Origin: Sipunculus nudus
Lineage: Eukaryota > Annelida > Sipuncula > Golfingiida > Sipunculidae
Reading direction: 5' to 3'
Assembly: GCA_026874595.1 (NCBI GenBank)
Contig: CM049309.1
Span: 1,836,076-1,900,075, forward strand
Length of the DNA stretch: 64,000 nt
This document shows, one piece after another, positions 45,183 through 60,200 of the stretch. Position 1 is the first letter of the stretch. Every line of letters begins with the position of its first letter. Both the position numbers and the translations under genes were made by a program. Below the pieces are notes generated by a model. That model searched no databases. It had not been told where the DNA came from and saw only the letters and a list, made by a program, of their open reading frames with translations.

Positions 45183-45274
45183 GAACTGAAATCATGATTG
45201 TCCGACCAGGAAACAGAATTTTTTCTGTCATAAGAGACAAATAGCAAGATAATACAAACACTTTCATTTAACCC

Positions 45275-48200
45275 AAATAATGTTTGACTGTGCATTATGA
45301 AATGTAACCATTACCTTGTACAAATAGTGTTTGACTGTGCATTATGAGAGGTTACCATTACCTTGTACAAATAGTGATTGACTGTGCATTATGAGAGGTT
45401 ACCATTACCTTGTACAAATAGTGTTTGACTGTGCATTATGAGAGGTTACCATTTCCTTGTACAAATAGTGTTTGACTGTGCATCATGAGAGGTTACCATT
45501 ACCTTGTACAAATAGTGTTTGACTGTGCATTATGAGAGGTTACCATTACCTTGTACAAATAGTGTTTGACTGTGCATTACGAGAGGTTACCATTACCTTG
45601 TACAAATAGTGTTTGACTGTGCATTATGAGAGGTTACCATTACCTTGTACAAATAATGTTTGACTGTGCATTATGAGAGGTTACCATTACCTTGTACAAA
45701 TAGTGTTTGACTGTGCATTATGAGATGTTACCATTACCTTTTACAAATAGTGTTTGACTGTGCATTATGAGAGGTTACCATTACCTTGTACAAATAGTGT
45801 TTGACTGTGCATTATGAGAGGTTACCATTACCTTGTACAATAAGTGTTTGACTGTGCATTATGAGAGGTTACCATTACCTTGTACAAATAGTGTTTGACT
45901 GTGCATTATGAGAGGTTACCATTACCTTGTACAAATAGTGTTTGACTGTGCATTATGAGAGGTTACCATTACCTTGTACAATAAGTGTTTGACTGTGCAT
46001 TATGAGAGGTTACCATTACCTTGTACAAATAGTGTTTAACTGTGCATTATGAGAGGTTACCATTACCTTGTACAAATAGTGTTTGACTGTGCATTATGAG
46101 AGGTTACCATTACCTTGTACAAATAGTGTTTGACTGTGCCTTATGAGAGGTTACCATTACCTTGTACAAATAGTGTTTGACTGTGCATTATGAGAGGTTA
46201 CCATTACCTTGTACAAATAGTGTTTGACTGTGCATTATGAGAGGTTACCATTACCTTGTACAAATAGTGTTTGACTGTGCATTATGAGAGGTTACCATTA
46301 CCTTGTACAAATAGTGTTTGACTGTGCATTGTGAATGGTTACCATTACCTTGTACAAAGAGTGTTTGACTGTGCATTATGAATGGTTACCATTACCTTGA
46401 ACAAAGAGTGTTTGACTGTGCATTATGAATGGTTACCATTACCTTGTACAAAGAGTGTTTGACTGTGCATTATGAGAGGTTACCATTACCTTGTACAAAT
46501 AGTGTTTGACTGTGCATTATGAGAGGTTACCATTACCTTGTACAAATAGTGTTTGACTGTGCATTATGAGAGGTTACCATTACCTTGTACAAATAGTGTT
46601 TGACTGTGCATTATGAGAGGTTACCATTACCTTGTACAAATAGTGTTTGACTGTGCATTATGAGAGGTTACCATTACCTTGTACAAATAGTGTTTGACTG
46701 TGCATTATGAATGGTTACCATTACTTTGTACAAATAGTGTTTGACTGTGCATTATGAGAGGTTACCATTACCTTGTACAAATAGTGTTTGACTGTGCATT
46801 ATGAATGGTTATCATTACCTTGTACAAATAGTGTTTGACTGTGCATTATGAATGGTTACCATTACCTTGTACAAATAGTGTTTAACTGTGCATTATGAGA
46901 GGTTACCATTACCTTGTACAAATAGTGTTTGACTGTGCATTATGAGAGGTTACCATTACCTTGTACAAATAATGTTGACTGTGCATTATGAATGGTTACC
47001 ATTACCTTGTACAAATAGTGTTTGACTGTGCATTATGAATGGTTACCATTACCTTGTACAAATAGTGTTTAACTGTGCATTATGAGAGGTTACCATTACC
47101 TTGTACAAATAGTGTTTGACTGTGCATTATGAGAGGTTACCATTACCTTGTACAAATAGTGTTTGACTGTGCATTATGAATGGTTACCATTACCTTGTAC
47201 AAATAGTGTTTGACTGTGCATTATGAGAGGTTACCATTACCTTGTACAAATAGTGTTTGACTGTGCATTATGAGAGGTTACCATTACCTTGTCTAAATAG
47301 TGTTTGACTGTGCATTATGAGAGGTTACCATTACCTTGTACAAATAGTGTTTGTCTGTGCATTATGAGAGGTTACCATTACCTTGTACAAATAGTGTTTG
47401 ACTGTGCATTATGAGAGGTTACCATTACCTTGTACAAATAGTGTTTGACTGTGCATTATGAGAGGTAACCATTACCTTGTACAAATAGTGTTTGACTGTG
47501 CATTATGAATGGTTACCATTACCTTGTACAAATAGTGTTTGACTGTGCATTATGAGAGGTTACCATTACCTTGTACAAATAGTGTTTGACTGTGCATTAT
47601 GAGAGGTTACCATTACCTTGTACAAATAGTGTTTGACTGTGCATTATGAGAGGTTGCCATTACCTTGTACAAATAGTGTTTGACTGTGCATTATGAATGG
47701 TTACCATTACCTTGTACAAATAGTGTTTGACTATGCATTATGAGAGGTTACCATTACCTTGAACAAATAGTGTTTGACTGTGCATTATGAATGGTTACCA
47801 TTACCTTGTACAAATAGTGTTTGACTGTGCATTATGAATGGTTACCATTACCTTGTACAAATAGTGTTTGACTGTGCATTATGAGAGGTTACCATTACCT
47901 TGTACAAATAGTGTTTGACTGTGCATTATGAGAGGTTACCATTACCTTGTACAAATAGTGTTTGACTGTGCATTATGAGAGGTTACCATTACCTTGTACA
48001 AATAGTGTTTGACTGTGCATTATGAGAGGTTACCATTACCTTGTACAAATAGTGTTTGACTGTGCATTATGAGAGGTTACCATTACCTTGTACAAATAGT
48101 GTTTGACTGTGCATTATGAGAGGTTACCATTACCTTGTACAAATAGTGTTTGACTGTGCATTATGAGAGGTTACCATTACCTTGTACAAATAGTGTTTGA

Positions 48201-51200
48201 CTGTGCATTATGAGAGGTTACATTTACCTTGTACAAACAGTGTTTGACTGTGCATTATGAGAGGTAACCATTACCTTGTACAAATAGTGTTTGACTGTGC
48301 ATTATGAGAGGTTACCATACCCTTGTACAAATAGTGTTTGACTGTGCATTTTGAGAGGTTACCATTACCTTGTACAAATAGTGTTTGACTGTGCATTATG
48401 AGAGGTTACCATTACCTTGTACAAACAGTGTTTGACTGTGCATTATGAGAGGTTACATTTACCTTGTACAAACAGTGTTTGACTGTGCATTATGAGAGGT
48501 TACATTTACCTTGTACAAACAGTGTTTGACTGTGCATTATGAGAGGTAACCATTACCTTGTACAAACAGTGTTTGACTGTGCATTATGAGAGGTTACATT
48601 TACCTTGTACAAACAGTGTTTGACTGTGCATTATGAGAGGTAACCATTACCTTGTACAAATAGTGTTTGACTGTGCATTATGAGAGGTAACCATTACCTT
48701 GTACAAACAGTGTTTGACTGTGCATTATGAGAGGTAACCATTACCTTGTACAAATAGTGTTTGACTGTGCATTATGAGAGGTTACATTTACCTTGTACAA
48801 ACAGTGTTTGACTGTGCATTATGAGAGGTTACATTTACCTTGTACAAACAGTGTTTGACTGTGGATTATGAGAGGTAACCATTACCTTGTACAAATAGTG
48901 TTTGACTGTGCATTATGAGAGGTTACATTTACCTTGTACAAACAGTGTTTGACTGTGCATTATGAGAGGTAACCATTACCTTGTACAAATAGTGTTTGAC
49001 TGTGCATTATGAGAGGTAACCATTACCTTGTACAAATAGTGTTTGACTGTGCATTATGAGAGGTTACCATTACCTTGTACAAATAGTGTTTGACTGTGCA
49101 TTATGAGAGGTTACCATTACCTTGTACAAATAGTGTTTGACTGTGCATTATGAGAGGTTACATTTACCTTGTACAAACAGTGTTTGAATGTGCATTATGA
49201 GAGGTTACATTTACCTTGTACAAACAGTGTTTGAATGTGCATTATGAGAGGTTACCATTACCTTGTACAAATAGTGTTTGACTGTGCATTATGAGAGGTT
49301 ACCATTACCTTGTACAAATAGTGTTTGACTGTGCATTATGAGAGGTTACATTTACCTTGTACAAACAGTGTTTGACTGTGCATTATGAGAGGTTACATTT
49401 ACCTTGTACAAACAGTGTTTGACTGTGCATTATGAGAGGTTACCATTACCTTGTACAAATAGTGTTTGACTGTGCATTATGAGAGGTTACCATTACCTTG
49501 TACAAATAGTGTTTGACTGTGCATTATGAGAGGTTACCATTACCTTGTACAAATAGTGTTTGACTGTGCATTATGAGAGGTTACCATTACCTTGTACAAA
49601 TAGTGTTTGACTGTGCATTATGAGAGGTTACCATTACCTTGTACAAATAGTGTTTGACTGTGCATTATGAGAGGTTACCATTACCTTTTACAAATAGTGT
49701 TTGACTGTGCATTATGAGAGGTTACCATTACCTTGTACAAATAGTGATTGACTGTGCATTATGAGAGGTTACCATTACCTTGTACAAATAGTGTTTGACT
49801 GTGCATTATGAGAGGTTACCATTACCTTGTACAAATAGTGTTTGACTGTGCATTATGAGAGGTTACCATTACCTTGTACAAATAGTGTTTGACTGTGCAT
49901 TATGAGAGGTTACCATTACCTTGTACAAATAGTGATTGACTGTGCATTATGAGAGGTTACCATTACCTTGTACAAATAGTGTTTGACTGTGCATTATGAG
50001 AGGTTACCATTACCTTGTACAAATAGTGTTTGACTGTGCATTATGAGAGGTTACCATTACCTTGTACAAATAGTGTTTGACTGTGCATTATGAGAGGTTA
50101 CCATTACCTTGTACAAATAGTGTTTGACTGTGCATTATGAGAGGTTACCATTACCTTGTACAAATAGTGTTTGACTGTGCATTATGAGAGGTTACCATTA
50201 CCTTGTACAAATAGTGTTTGACTGTGCATTATGAGAGGTAACCATTACCTTGTACAAATAGTGTTTGACTGTGCATTATGAGAGGTTACATTTACCTTGT
50301 ACAAACAGTGTTTGACTGTGCATTATGAGAGGTTACATTTACCTTGTACAAACAGTGTTTGACTGTGCATTATGAGAGGTAACCATTACCTTGTACAAAT
50401 AGTGTTTGACTGTGAATTATGAGAGGTTACCATTACCTTGTACAAATAGTGTTTGACTGTGCATTATGAGAGGTTACCATTACCTTGTACAAATAGTGTT
50501 TGACTGTGCATTATGAGAGGTTACATTTACCTTGTACAAACAGTGTTTGACTGTGCATTATGAGAGGTTACCATTACCTTGTACAAACAGTGTTTGACTG
50601 TGCATTATGAGAGGTTACCATTACCTTGTACAAATAGTGTTTGACTGTGCATTATGAGAGGTTACCATTACCTTGTACAAATAGTGTTTGACTGTGCATT
50701 ATGAGAGGTTACCATTACCTTGTACAAATAGTGTTTGACTGTGCATTATGAGAGGTAACATTTACCTTGTACAAACAGTGTTTGACTGTGCATTATGAGA
50801 GGTTACATTTACCTTGTACAAACAGTGTTTGACTGTGCATTATGAGAGGTTACATTTACCTTGTACAAACAGTGTTTGACTGTGCATTATGAGAGGTTAC
50901 ATTTACCTTGTACAAACAGTGTTTGACTGTGCATTATGAGAGGTAACCATTACCTTGTACAAATAGTGTTTGACTGTGCATTATGAGAGGTAACCATTAC
51001 CTTGTACAAATAGTGTTTGACTGTGCATTATGAGAGGTTACCATTACCTTGTACAAATAGTGTTTGACTGTGCATTATGAGAGGTTACATTTACCTTGTA
51101 CAAACAGTGTTTGACTGTGCATTATGAGAGGTTACATTTACCTTGTACAAACAGTGTTTGACTGAGCATTATGAGAGGTAACCATTACCTTGTACAAATA

Positions 51201-54200
51201 GTGTTTGACTGTGCATTATGAGAGGTTACATTTACCTTGTACAAACAGTGTTTGACTGTGCATTATGAGAGGTAACCATTACCTTGTACAAATAGTGTTT
51301 GACTGTGCATTATGAGAGGTAACCATTACCTTGTACAAATAGTGTTTGACTGTGCATTATGAGAGGTTACATTTACCTTGTACAAACAGTGTTTGACTGT
51401 GCATTATGAGAGGTTACATTTACCTTGTACAAACAGTGTTTGACTGTGCATTATGAGAGGTTACATTTACCTTGTACAAACAGTGTTTGACTGTGCATTA
51501 TGAGAGGTAACCATTACCTTGTACAAATAGTGTTTGACTGTGCATTATGAGAGGTTACATTTACCTTGTACAAACAGTGTTTGACTGTGCATTATGAGAG
51601 GTTACATTTACCTTGTACAAATAGTGTTTGACTGTGCATTATGAGAGGTTACCATTACCTTGTACAAATAGTGTTTGACTGTGCATTATGAGAGGTAACC
51701 ATTACCTTGTACAAATAGTGTTTGACTGTGCATTATGAGAGGTAACCATTACCTTGTACAAATAGTGTTTGACTGTGCATTATGAGAGGTTACATTTACC
51801 TTGTACAAACAGTGTTTGACTGTGCATTATGAGAGGTTACCATTACCTTGTACAAATAGTGTTTGACTGTGCATTATGAGAGGTTACATTTACCTTGTAC
51901 AAATAGTGTTTGACTGTGCATTATGAGAGGTTACCATTACCTTGTACAAATAGTGTTTGACTGTGCATTATGAGAGGTTACCATTACCTTGTACAAATAG
52001 TGTTTGACTGTGCATTATGAGAGGTTACCATTACCTTGTACAAATAGTGTTTGACTGTGCATTATGAGAGGTTACCATTACCTTGTACAAATAGTGTTTG
52101 ACTGTGCATTATGAGAGGTTACCATTACCTTGTACAAATAGTGTTTGACTGTGCATTATGAGAGGTAACCATTACCTTGTACAAATAGTGTTTGACTGTG
52201 CATTATGAGAGGTTACATTTACCTTGTACAAACAGTGTTTGACTGTGCATTATGAGAGGTTACATTTACCTTGTACAAACAGTGTTTGACTGTGCATTAT
52301 GAGAGGTAACCATTACCTTGTACAAATAGTGTTTGACTGTGCATTATGAGAGGTTACATTTACCTTGTACAAACAGTGTTTGACTGTGCATTATGAGAGG
52401 TTACCATTACCTTGTACAAATAGTGTTTGACTGTGCATTATGAGAGGTAACCATTACCTTGTACAAATAGTGTTTGACTGTGCATTATGAGAGGTAACCA
52501 TTACCTTGTACAAATAGTTTTTGACAGTGCATTATGAGAGGGAACCATTACCTTGTACAAATAGTGTTTGACTGTGCATTATGAGAGGTTACATTTACCT
52601 TGTACAAACAGTGTTTGACTGTGCATTATGAGAGGTTACCATTACCTTGTACAAATAGTGTTTGACTGTGCATTATGAGAGGTTACCATTACCTTGTACA
52701 AATAGTGTTTGACTGTGCATTATGAGAGGTTACCATTACCTTGTACAAATAATGTTTGACTGTGCATTATGAGAGGTTACCATTACCTTGTACAAATAGT
52801 GTTTGACTGTGCATTATGAGAGGTTACCATTACCTTGTACAAATAGTGTTTGACTGTGCATTATGAGAGGTTACCATTACCTTGTACAAATAGTGTTTGA
52901 CTGTGCATTATGAGAGGTTACCATTACCTTGTACAAATAGTGTTTGTCTGTGCATTATGAGAGGTTGCCATTACCTTTTACAAATAGTGTTTGACTGTGC
53001 ATTATGAGAGGTTACCATTACCTTGTACAAATAGTGTTTGACTGTGCATTATGAGAGGTTACCATTACCTTGTACAAATAGTGTTTGACTGTGCATTATG
53101 AGAGGTTACCATTACCTTGTACAAATAGTGTTTGACTGTGCATTATGAGAGGTTACCATTACCTTGTACAAATAGTGATTGACTGTGCATTATGAGAGGT
53201 TACCATTACCTTGTACAAATAGTGTTTGACTGTGCATTATGAGAGGTTACCATTACCTTGTACAAATAGTGTTTGACTGTGCATTATGAGAGGTTACCAT
53301 TACCTTGTACAAATAGTGTTTGACTGTGCATTATGAGAGGTTACCATTACCTTGTACAAATAGTGTTTGACTGTGCATTATGAGAGGTTACCATTACCTT
53401 GTACAAATAGTGTTTGACTGTGCATTATGAGAGGTTACCATTACCTTGTACAAATAGTGTTTGACTGTGCATTATGAGAGGTTACCATTACCTTGTACAA
53501 ATAGTGTTTGACTGTGCATTATGAGAGGTTACCATTACCTTGTACAAATAGTGTTTGACTGTGCATTATGAGAGGTTACCATTACCTTGTACAAATAGTG
53601 TTTGACTGTGCATTATGAGAGGTTACCATTACCTTGTACAAACAGTGTTTGACTGTGCATTATGAGAGGTTACCATTACCTTGTACAAATAGTCTTTGAC
53701 TGTGCATTATGAGAGGTTACCATTACCTTGTACAAATAGTCTTTGACTGTGCATTATGAGAGGTTACCATTACCTTGTACAAATAGTGTTTGACTGTGCA
53801 TTATGAGAGGTTACCATTACCTTGTACAAATAGTGTTTGACTGTGCATTATGAGAGGTTACCATTACCTTGTACAAATAGTGTTTGACTGTGCATTATGA
53901 GAGGGAACCATTACCTTGTACAAATAGTGTTTGACTGTGCATTATGAATGGTTACCATTACCTTGTACAAATAGTTTTTAACTGTGCATTATGAGAGGTT
54001 ACCATTACCTTGTACAAATAGTGTTGACTGTGCATTATGAGAGCTTACCATTACCTTGTACAAATAGTGTTTGACTGTGCATTATGAGAGGTTACCATTA
54101 CCTTGTACAAATAGTGTTTGACTGTGCATTATGAGAGGTTACCATTACCTTGTACAAATAGTGTTTGACTGTGCATTATGAATGGTTACCATTACCTTGT

Positions 54201-57200
54201 ACAAATAGTGTTTGACTGTGCATTATGAGAGGTTACCATTACCTTGTACAAATAGTGTTTGACTGTGCATTATGAGAGGTTACCATTACCTTGTACAAAT
54301 AGTGTTTGACTGTGCATTATGAGAGGTTACCATTACCTTGTACAAATAGTGATTGACTGTGCATTATGAGAGGTTACCATTACCTTGTACAAATAGTGTT
54401 TGACTGTGCATTATGAGAGGTTACCATTACCTTGTACAAATAGTGTTTGACTGTGCATTATGAGAGGTTACCATTACCTTGTACAAATAGTGTTTGACTG
54501 TGCATTATGAGAGGTTACCATTACCTTGTACAAATAGTGTTTGACTGTGCATTATGAGAGGTTACCATTACCTTGTACAAATAGTGTTTGACTGTGCATT
54601 ATGAGAGGTAACCATTACCTTGTACAAATAGTGTTTGACTGTGCATTATGAGAGGTTACATTTACCTTGTACAAACAGTGTTTGACTGTGCATTATGAGA
54701 GGTTACCATTACCTTGTACAAACAGTGTTTGACTGTGCATTATGAGAGGTTACCATTACCTTTTACAAATAGTGTTTGACTGTGCATTATGAGAGGTTAC
54801 CATTACCTTGTACAAATAGTGTTTGACTGTGCATTATGAGAGGTTACCATTACCTTGTACAAATAGTGTTTGACTGTGCATTATGAGACTTTACCATTAC
54901 CTTTTACAAATAGTGTTTGACTGTGCATTATGAGAGGTTACCATTACCTTGTACAAATAGTGTTTGACTGTGCATTATGAGAGGTTACCATTACCTTGTA
55001 CAAATAGTGTTTGACTGTGCATTATGAGAGGTTACCATTACCTTGTACAAATAGTGTTTGACTGTGCATTATGAGAGGTTACCATTACCTTGTACAAATA
55101 GTGTTTGACTGTGCATTATGAGAGGTTACCATTACCTTTTACAAATAGTGTTTGACTGTGCATTATGAGAGGTTACCATTACCTTGTACAAATAGTGTTT
55201 GACTGTGCATTATGAGAGGTTACCATTACCTTGTACAAATAGTGTTTGACTGTGCATTATGAGAGGTTACCATTACCTTGTACAAATAGTGTTTGACTGT
55301 GCATTATGAGAGGTTACCATTACCTTGTACAAATAGTGTTTGACTGTGCATTATGAGAGGTTACATTTACCTTGTACAAACAGTGTTTGACTGTGCATTA
55401 TGAATGGTTACCATTACCTTGTACAAATAGTTTTTAACTGTGCATTATGAGAGGTTACCATTACCTTGTACAAATAGTGTTGACTGTGCATTATGAGAGG
55501 TTACCATTACCTTGTACAAATAGTGTTTGACTGTGCATTATGAGAGGTTACCATTACCTTGTACAAATAGTGTTTGACTGTGCATTATGAGAGGTTACCA
55601 TTACCTTGTACAAATAGTGTTTGACTGTGCATTATGAATGGTTACCATTACCTTGTACAAATAGTGTTTGACTGTGCATTATGAGAGGTTACCATTACCT
55701 TGTACAAATAGTGTTTGACTGTGCATTATGAGAGGTTACCATTACCTTGTACAAATAGTGTTTGACTGTGCATTATGAGAGGTTACCATTACCTTGTACA
55801 AATAGTGATTGACTGTGCATTATGAGAGGTTACCATTACCTTGTACAAATAGTGTTTGACTGTGCATTATGAGAGGTTACCATTACCTTGTACAAATAGT
55901 GTTTGACTGTGCATTATGAGAGGTTACCATTACCTTGTACAAATAGTGTTTGACTGTGCATTATGAGAGGTTACCATTACCTTGTACAAATAGTGTTTGA
56001 CTGTGCATTATGAGAGGTTACCATTACCTTGTACAAATAGTGTTTGACTGTGCATTATGAGAGGTAACCATTACCTTGTACAAATAGTGTTTGACTGTGC
56101 ATTATGAGAGGTTACATTTACCTTGTACAAACAGTGTTTGACTGTGCATTATGAGAGGTTACCATTACCTTGTACAAACAGTGTTTGACTGTGCATTATG
56201 AGAGGTTACCATTACCTTTTACAAATAGTGTTTGACTGTGCATTATGAGAGGTTACCATTACCTTGTACAAATAGTGTTTGACTGTGCATTATGAGAGGT
56301 TACCATTACCTTGTACAAATAGTGTTTGACTGTGCATTATGAGACTTTACCATTACCTTTTACAAATAGTGTTTGACTGTGCATTATGAGAGGTTACCAT
56401 TACCTTGTACAAATAGTGTTTGACTGTGCATTATGAGAGGTTACCATTACCTTGTACAAATAGTGTTTGACTGTGCATTATGAGAGGTTACCATTACCTT
56501 GTACAAATAGTGTTTGACTGTGCATTATGAGAGGTTACCATTACCTTGTACAAATAGTGTTTGACTGTGCATTATGAGAGGTTACCATTACCTTTTACAA
56601 ATAGTGTTTGACTGTGCATTATGAGAGGTTACCATTACCTTGTACAAATAGTGTTTGACTGTGCATTATGAGAGGTTACCATTACCTTGTACAAATAGTG
56701 TTTGACTGTGCATTATGAGAGGTTACCATTACCTTGTACAAATAGTGTTTGACTGTGCATTATGAGAGGTTACCATTACCTTGTACAAATAGTGTTTGAC
56801 TGTGCATTATGAGAGGTTACTATTACCTTGTACAAATAGTGTTTGACTGTGCATTATGAATGGTTACCATTACCTTGTACAAATAGTTTTTAACTGTGCA
56901 TTATGAGAGGTTACCATTACCTTGTACAAATAGTGTTGACTGTGCATTATGAGAGGTTACCATTACCTTGTACAAATAGTGTTTGACTGTGCATTATGAG
57001 AGGTTACCATTACCTTGTACAAATAGTGTTTGACTGTGCATTATGAATGGTTACCATTACCTTGTACAAATAGTGTTTGACTGTGCATTATGAATGGTTA
57101 CCATTACCTTGTACAAATAGTGTTTGACTGTGCATTATGAGAGGTTACCATTACCTTGTACAAATACTGTTTGACTGTGCATTATGAGAGGTTACCATTA

Positions 57201-60200
57201 CCTTGTACAAATAGTGTTTGACTGTGCATTATGAGAGGTTACCATTACCTTGTACAAATAGTGTTTGACTGTGCATTATGAGAGGTTACCATTACCTTGT
57301 ACAAATAGTGTTTGACTGTGCATTATGAGAGGTTACCATTACCTTGTACAAATAGTGTTTGACTGTGCATTATGAGAGGTAACCATTACCTTGTACAAAT
57401 AGTGTTTGACTGTGCATTATGAGAGGTTACCATTACCTTGTACAAATAGTGTTTGACTGTGCATTATGAGAGGTTACCATTACCTTGTACAAATAGTGTT
57501 TGACTGTGCATTATGAGAGGTTACCATTACCTTGTACAAATAGTGTTTGACTGTGCATTATGAGAGGTTACATTTACCTTGTACAAACAGTGTTTGACTG
57601 TGCATTATGAGAGGTTACCATTACCTTGTACAAATAGTGTTTGACTGTGCATTATGAGAGGTTACCATTACCTTGTACAAATAGTGTTTGACTGTGCATT
57701 ATGAGAGGTTACCATTACCTTGTACAAACAGTGTTTGACTGTGCATTATGAGAGGTTACATTTACCTTGTACAAACAGTGTTTGACTGTGCATTATGAGA
57801 GGTTACCATTACCTTTTACAAATAGTGTTTGACTGTGCATTATGAGAGGTTACCATTACCTTGTACAAATAGTGATTGACTGTGCATTATGAGAGGTTAC
57901 CATTACCTTGTACAAATAGTGTTTGACTGTGCATTATGAGAGGTTACCATTACCTTGTACAAATAGTGTTTGACTGTGCATTATGAGAGGTTACCATTAC
58001 CTTGTACAAATAGTGTTTGACTGTGCATTATGAGAGGTTACCATTACCTTGTACAAATAGTGTTTGACTGTGCATTATGAGAGGTTACCATTACCTTGTA
58101 CAAATAGTGATTGACTGTGCATTATGAGAGGTTACCATTACCTTGTACAAATAGTGTTTGAATGTGCATTATGAGAGGTTACCATTACCTTGTACAAATA
58201 GTGTTTGACTGTGCATTATGAGAGGTTACCATTACCTTGTACAAATAGTGTTTCACTGTGCATTATGAGAGGTTACCATTACCTTGTACAAATAGTGTTT
58301 GACTGTGCATTATGAGAGGTTACCATTACCTTGTACAAATAGTGTTTGACTGTGCATTATGAGAGGTTGCCATTACCTTTTACAAATAGTGTTTGACTGT
58401 GCATTATGAGAGGTTACCATTACCTTGAACAAATAGTGTTTGACTGTGCATTATGAGAGGTTACCATTACCTTGTACAAATAGTGTTTGACTGTGCATTA
58501 TGAGAGGTTACCATTACCTTTTACAAATAGTGTTTGACTGTGCATTATGAGAGGTTACCATTACCTTGTACAAATAGTGATTGACTGTGCATTATGAGAG
58601 GTTACCATTACCTTGTACAAATAGTGTTTGACTGTGCATTATGAGAGGTTACCATTACCTTGTACAAATAGTGTTTGACTGTGCATTATGAGAGGTTACC
58701 ATTACCTTGCACAAATAGTGTTTGACTGTGCATTATGAGAGGTTACCATTACCTTGTACAAATAGTGTTTGACTGTGCATTATGAGAGGTTACCATTACC
58801 TTGTACAAATAGTGTTTGACTGTGCATTATGAGAGGTTACCATTACCTTGTACAAATAGTGTTTGACTGTGCATTATGAGAGGTTACATTTACCTTGTAC
58901 AAACAGTGTTTGACTGTGCATTATGAGAGGTTACATTTACCTTGTACAAACAGTGTTTGACTGTGCATTATGAGAGGTTACCATTACCTTTTACAAATAG
59001 TGTTTGACTGTGCATTATGAGAGGTTACCATTACCTTGTACAAATAGTGTTTGACTGTGCATTATGAGAGGTTACCATTACCTTGTACAAATAGTGTTTG
59101 ACTGTGCATTATGAGAGGTTACCATTACCTTGTACAAATAGTGTTTGACTGTGCATTATGAGAGGTTACCATTACCTTGTACAAATAGTGTTTGACTGTG
59201 CATTATGAGAGGTAACCATTACCTTGTACAAATATTGTTTGACTGTGCATTATGAGAGGTTACATTTACTTTGTACAAACAGTGTTTGACTGTGCATTAT
59301 GAGAGGTTACATTTACCTTGTACAAACAGTGTTTGACTGTGCATTATGAGAGGTTACCATTACCTTGTACAAATAGTGTTTGACTGTGCATTATGAGAGG
59401 TTACCATTACCTTGTACAAATAGTGTTTGACTGTGCATTATGAGAGGTTACCATTACCTTGTACAAATAGTGTTTGACTGTGCATTATGAGAGGTTACAT
59501 TTACCTTGTACAAACAGTGTTTGACTGTGCATTATGAGAGGTTACATTTACCTTGTACAAACAGTGTTTGACTGTGCATTATGAGAGGTTACCATTACCT
59601 TTTACAAATAGTGATTGACTGTGCATTATGAGAGGTTACCATTACCTTGTACAAATAGTGATTGACTGTGCATTATGAGAGGTTACCATTACCTTGTACA
59701 AATAGTGTTTGACTGTGCATTATGAGAGGTTACCATTACCTTGTACAAATAGTGTTTGACTGTGCATTATGAGAGGTTACCATTACCTTGTACAAATAGT
59801 GTTTGACTGTGCATTATGAGAGGTTACCATTACCTTGTACAAATAGTGTTTGACTGTGCATTATGAGAGGTTACCATTACCTTGTACAAATAGTGATTGA
59901 CTGTGCATTATGAGAGGTTACCATTACCTTGTACAAATAGTGTTTGAATGTGCATTATGAGAGGTTACCATTACCTTGTACAAATAGTGTTTGACTGTGC
60001 ATTATGACAGGTTACCATTACCTTGTACAAATAGTGTTTGACTGTGCATTATGAGAGGTTACCATTACCTTGTACAAATAGTGTTTGACTGTGCATTATG
60101 AGAGGTTGCCATTACCTTGTACAAATAGTGTTTGACTGTGCATTATGAGAGGTTGCCATTACCTTTTACAAATAGTGTTTGACTGTGCATTATGAGAGGT

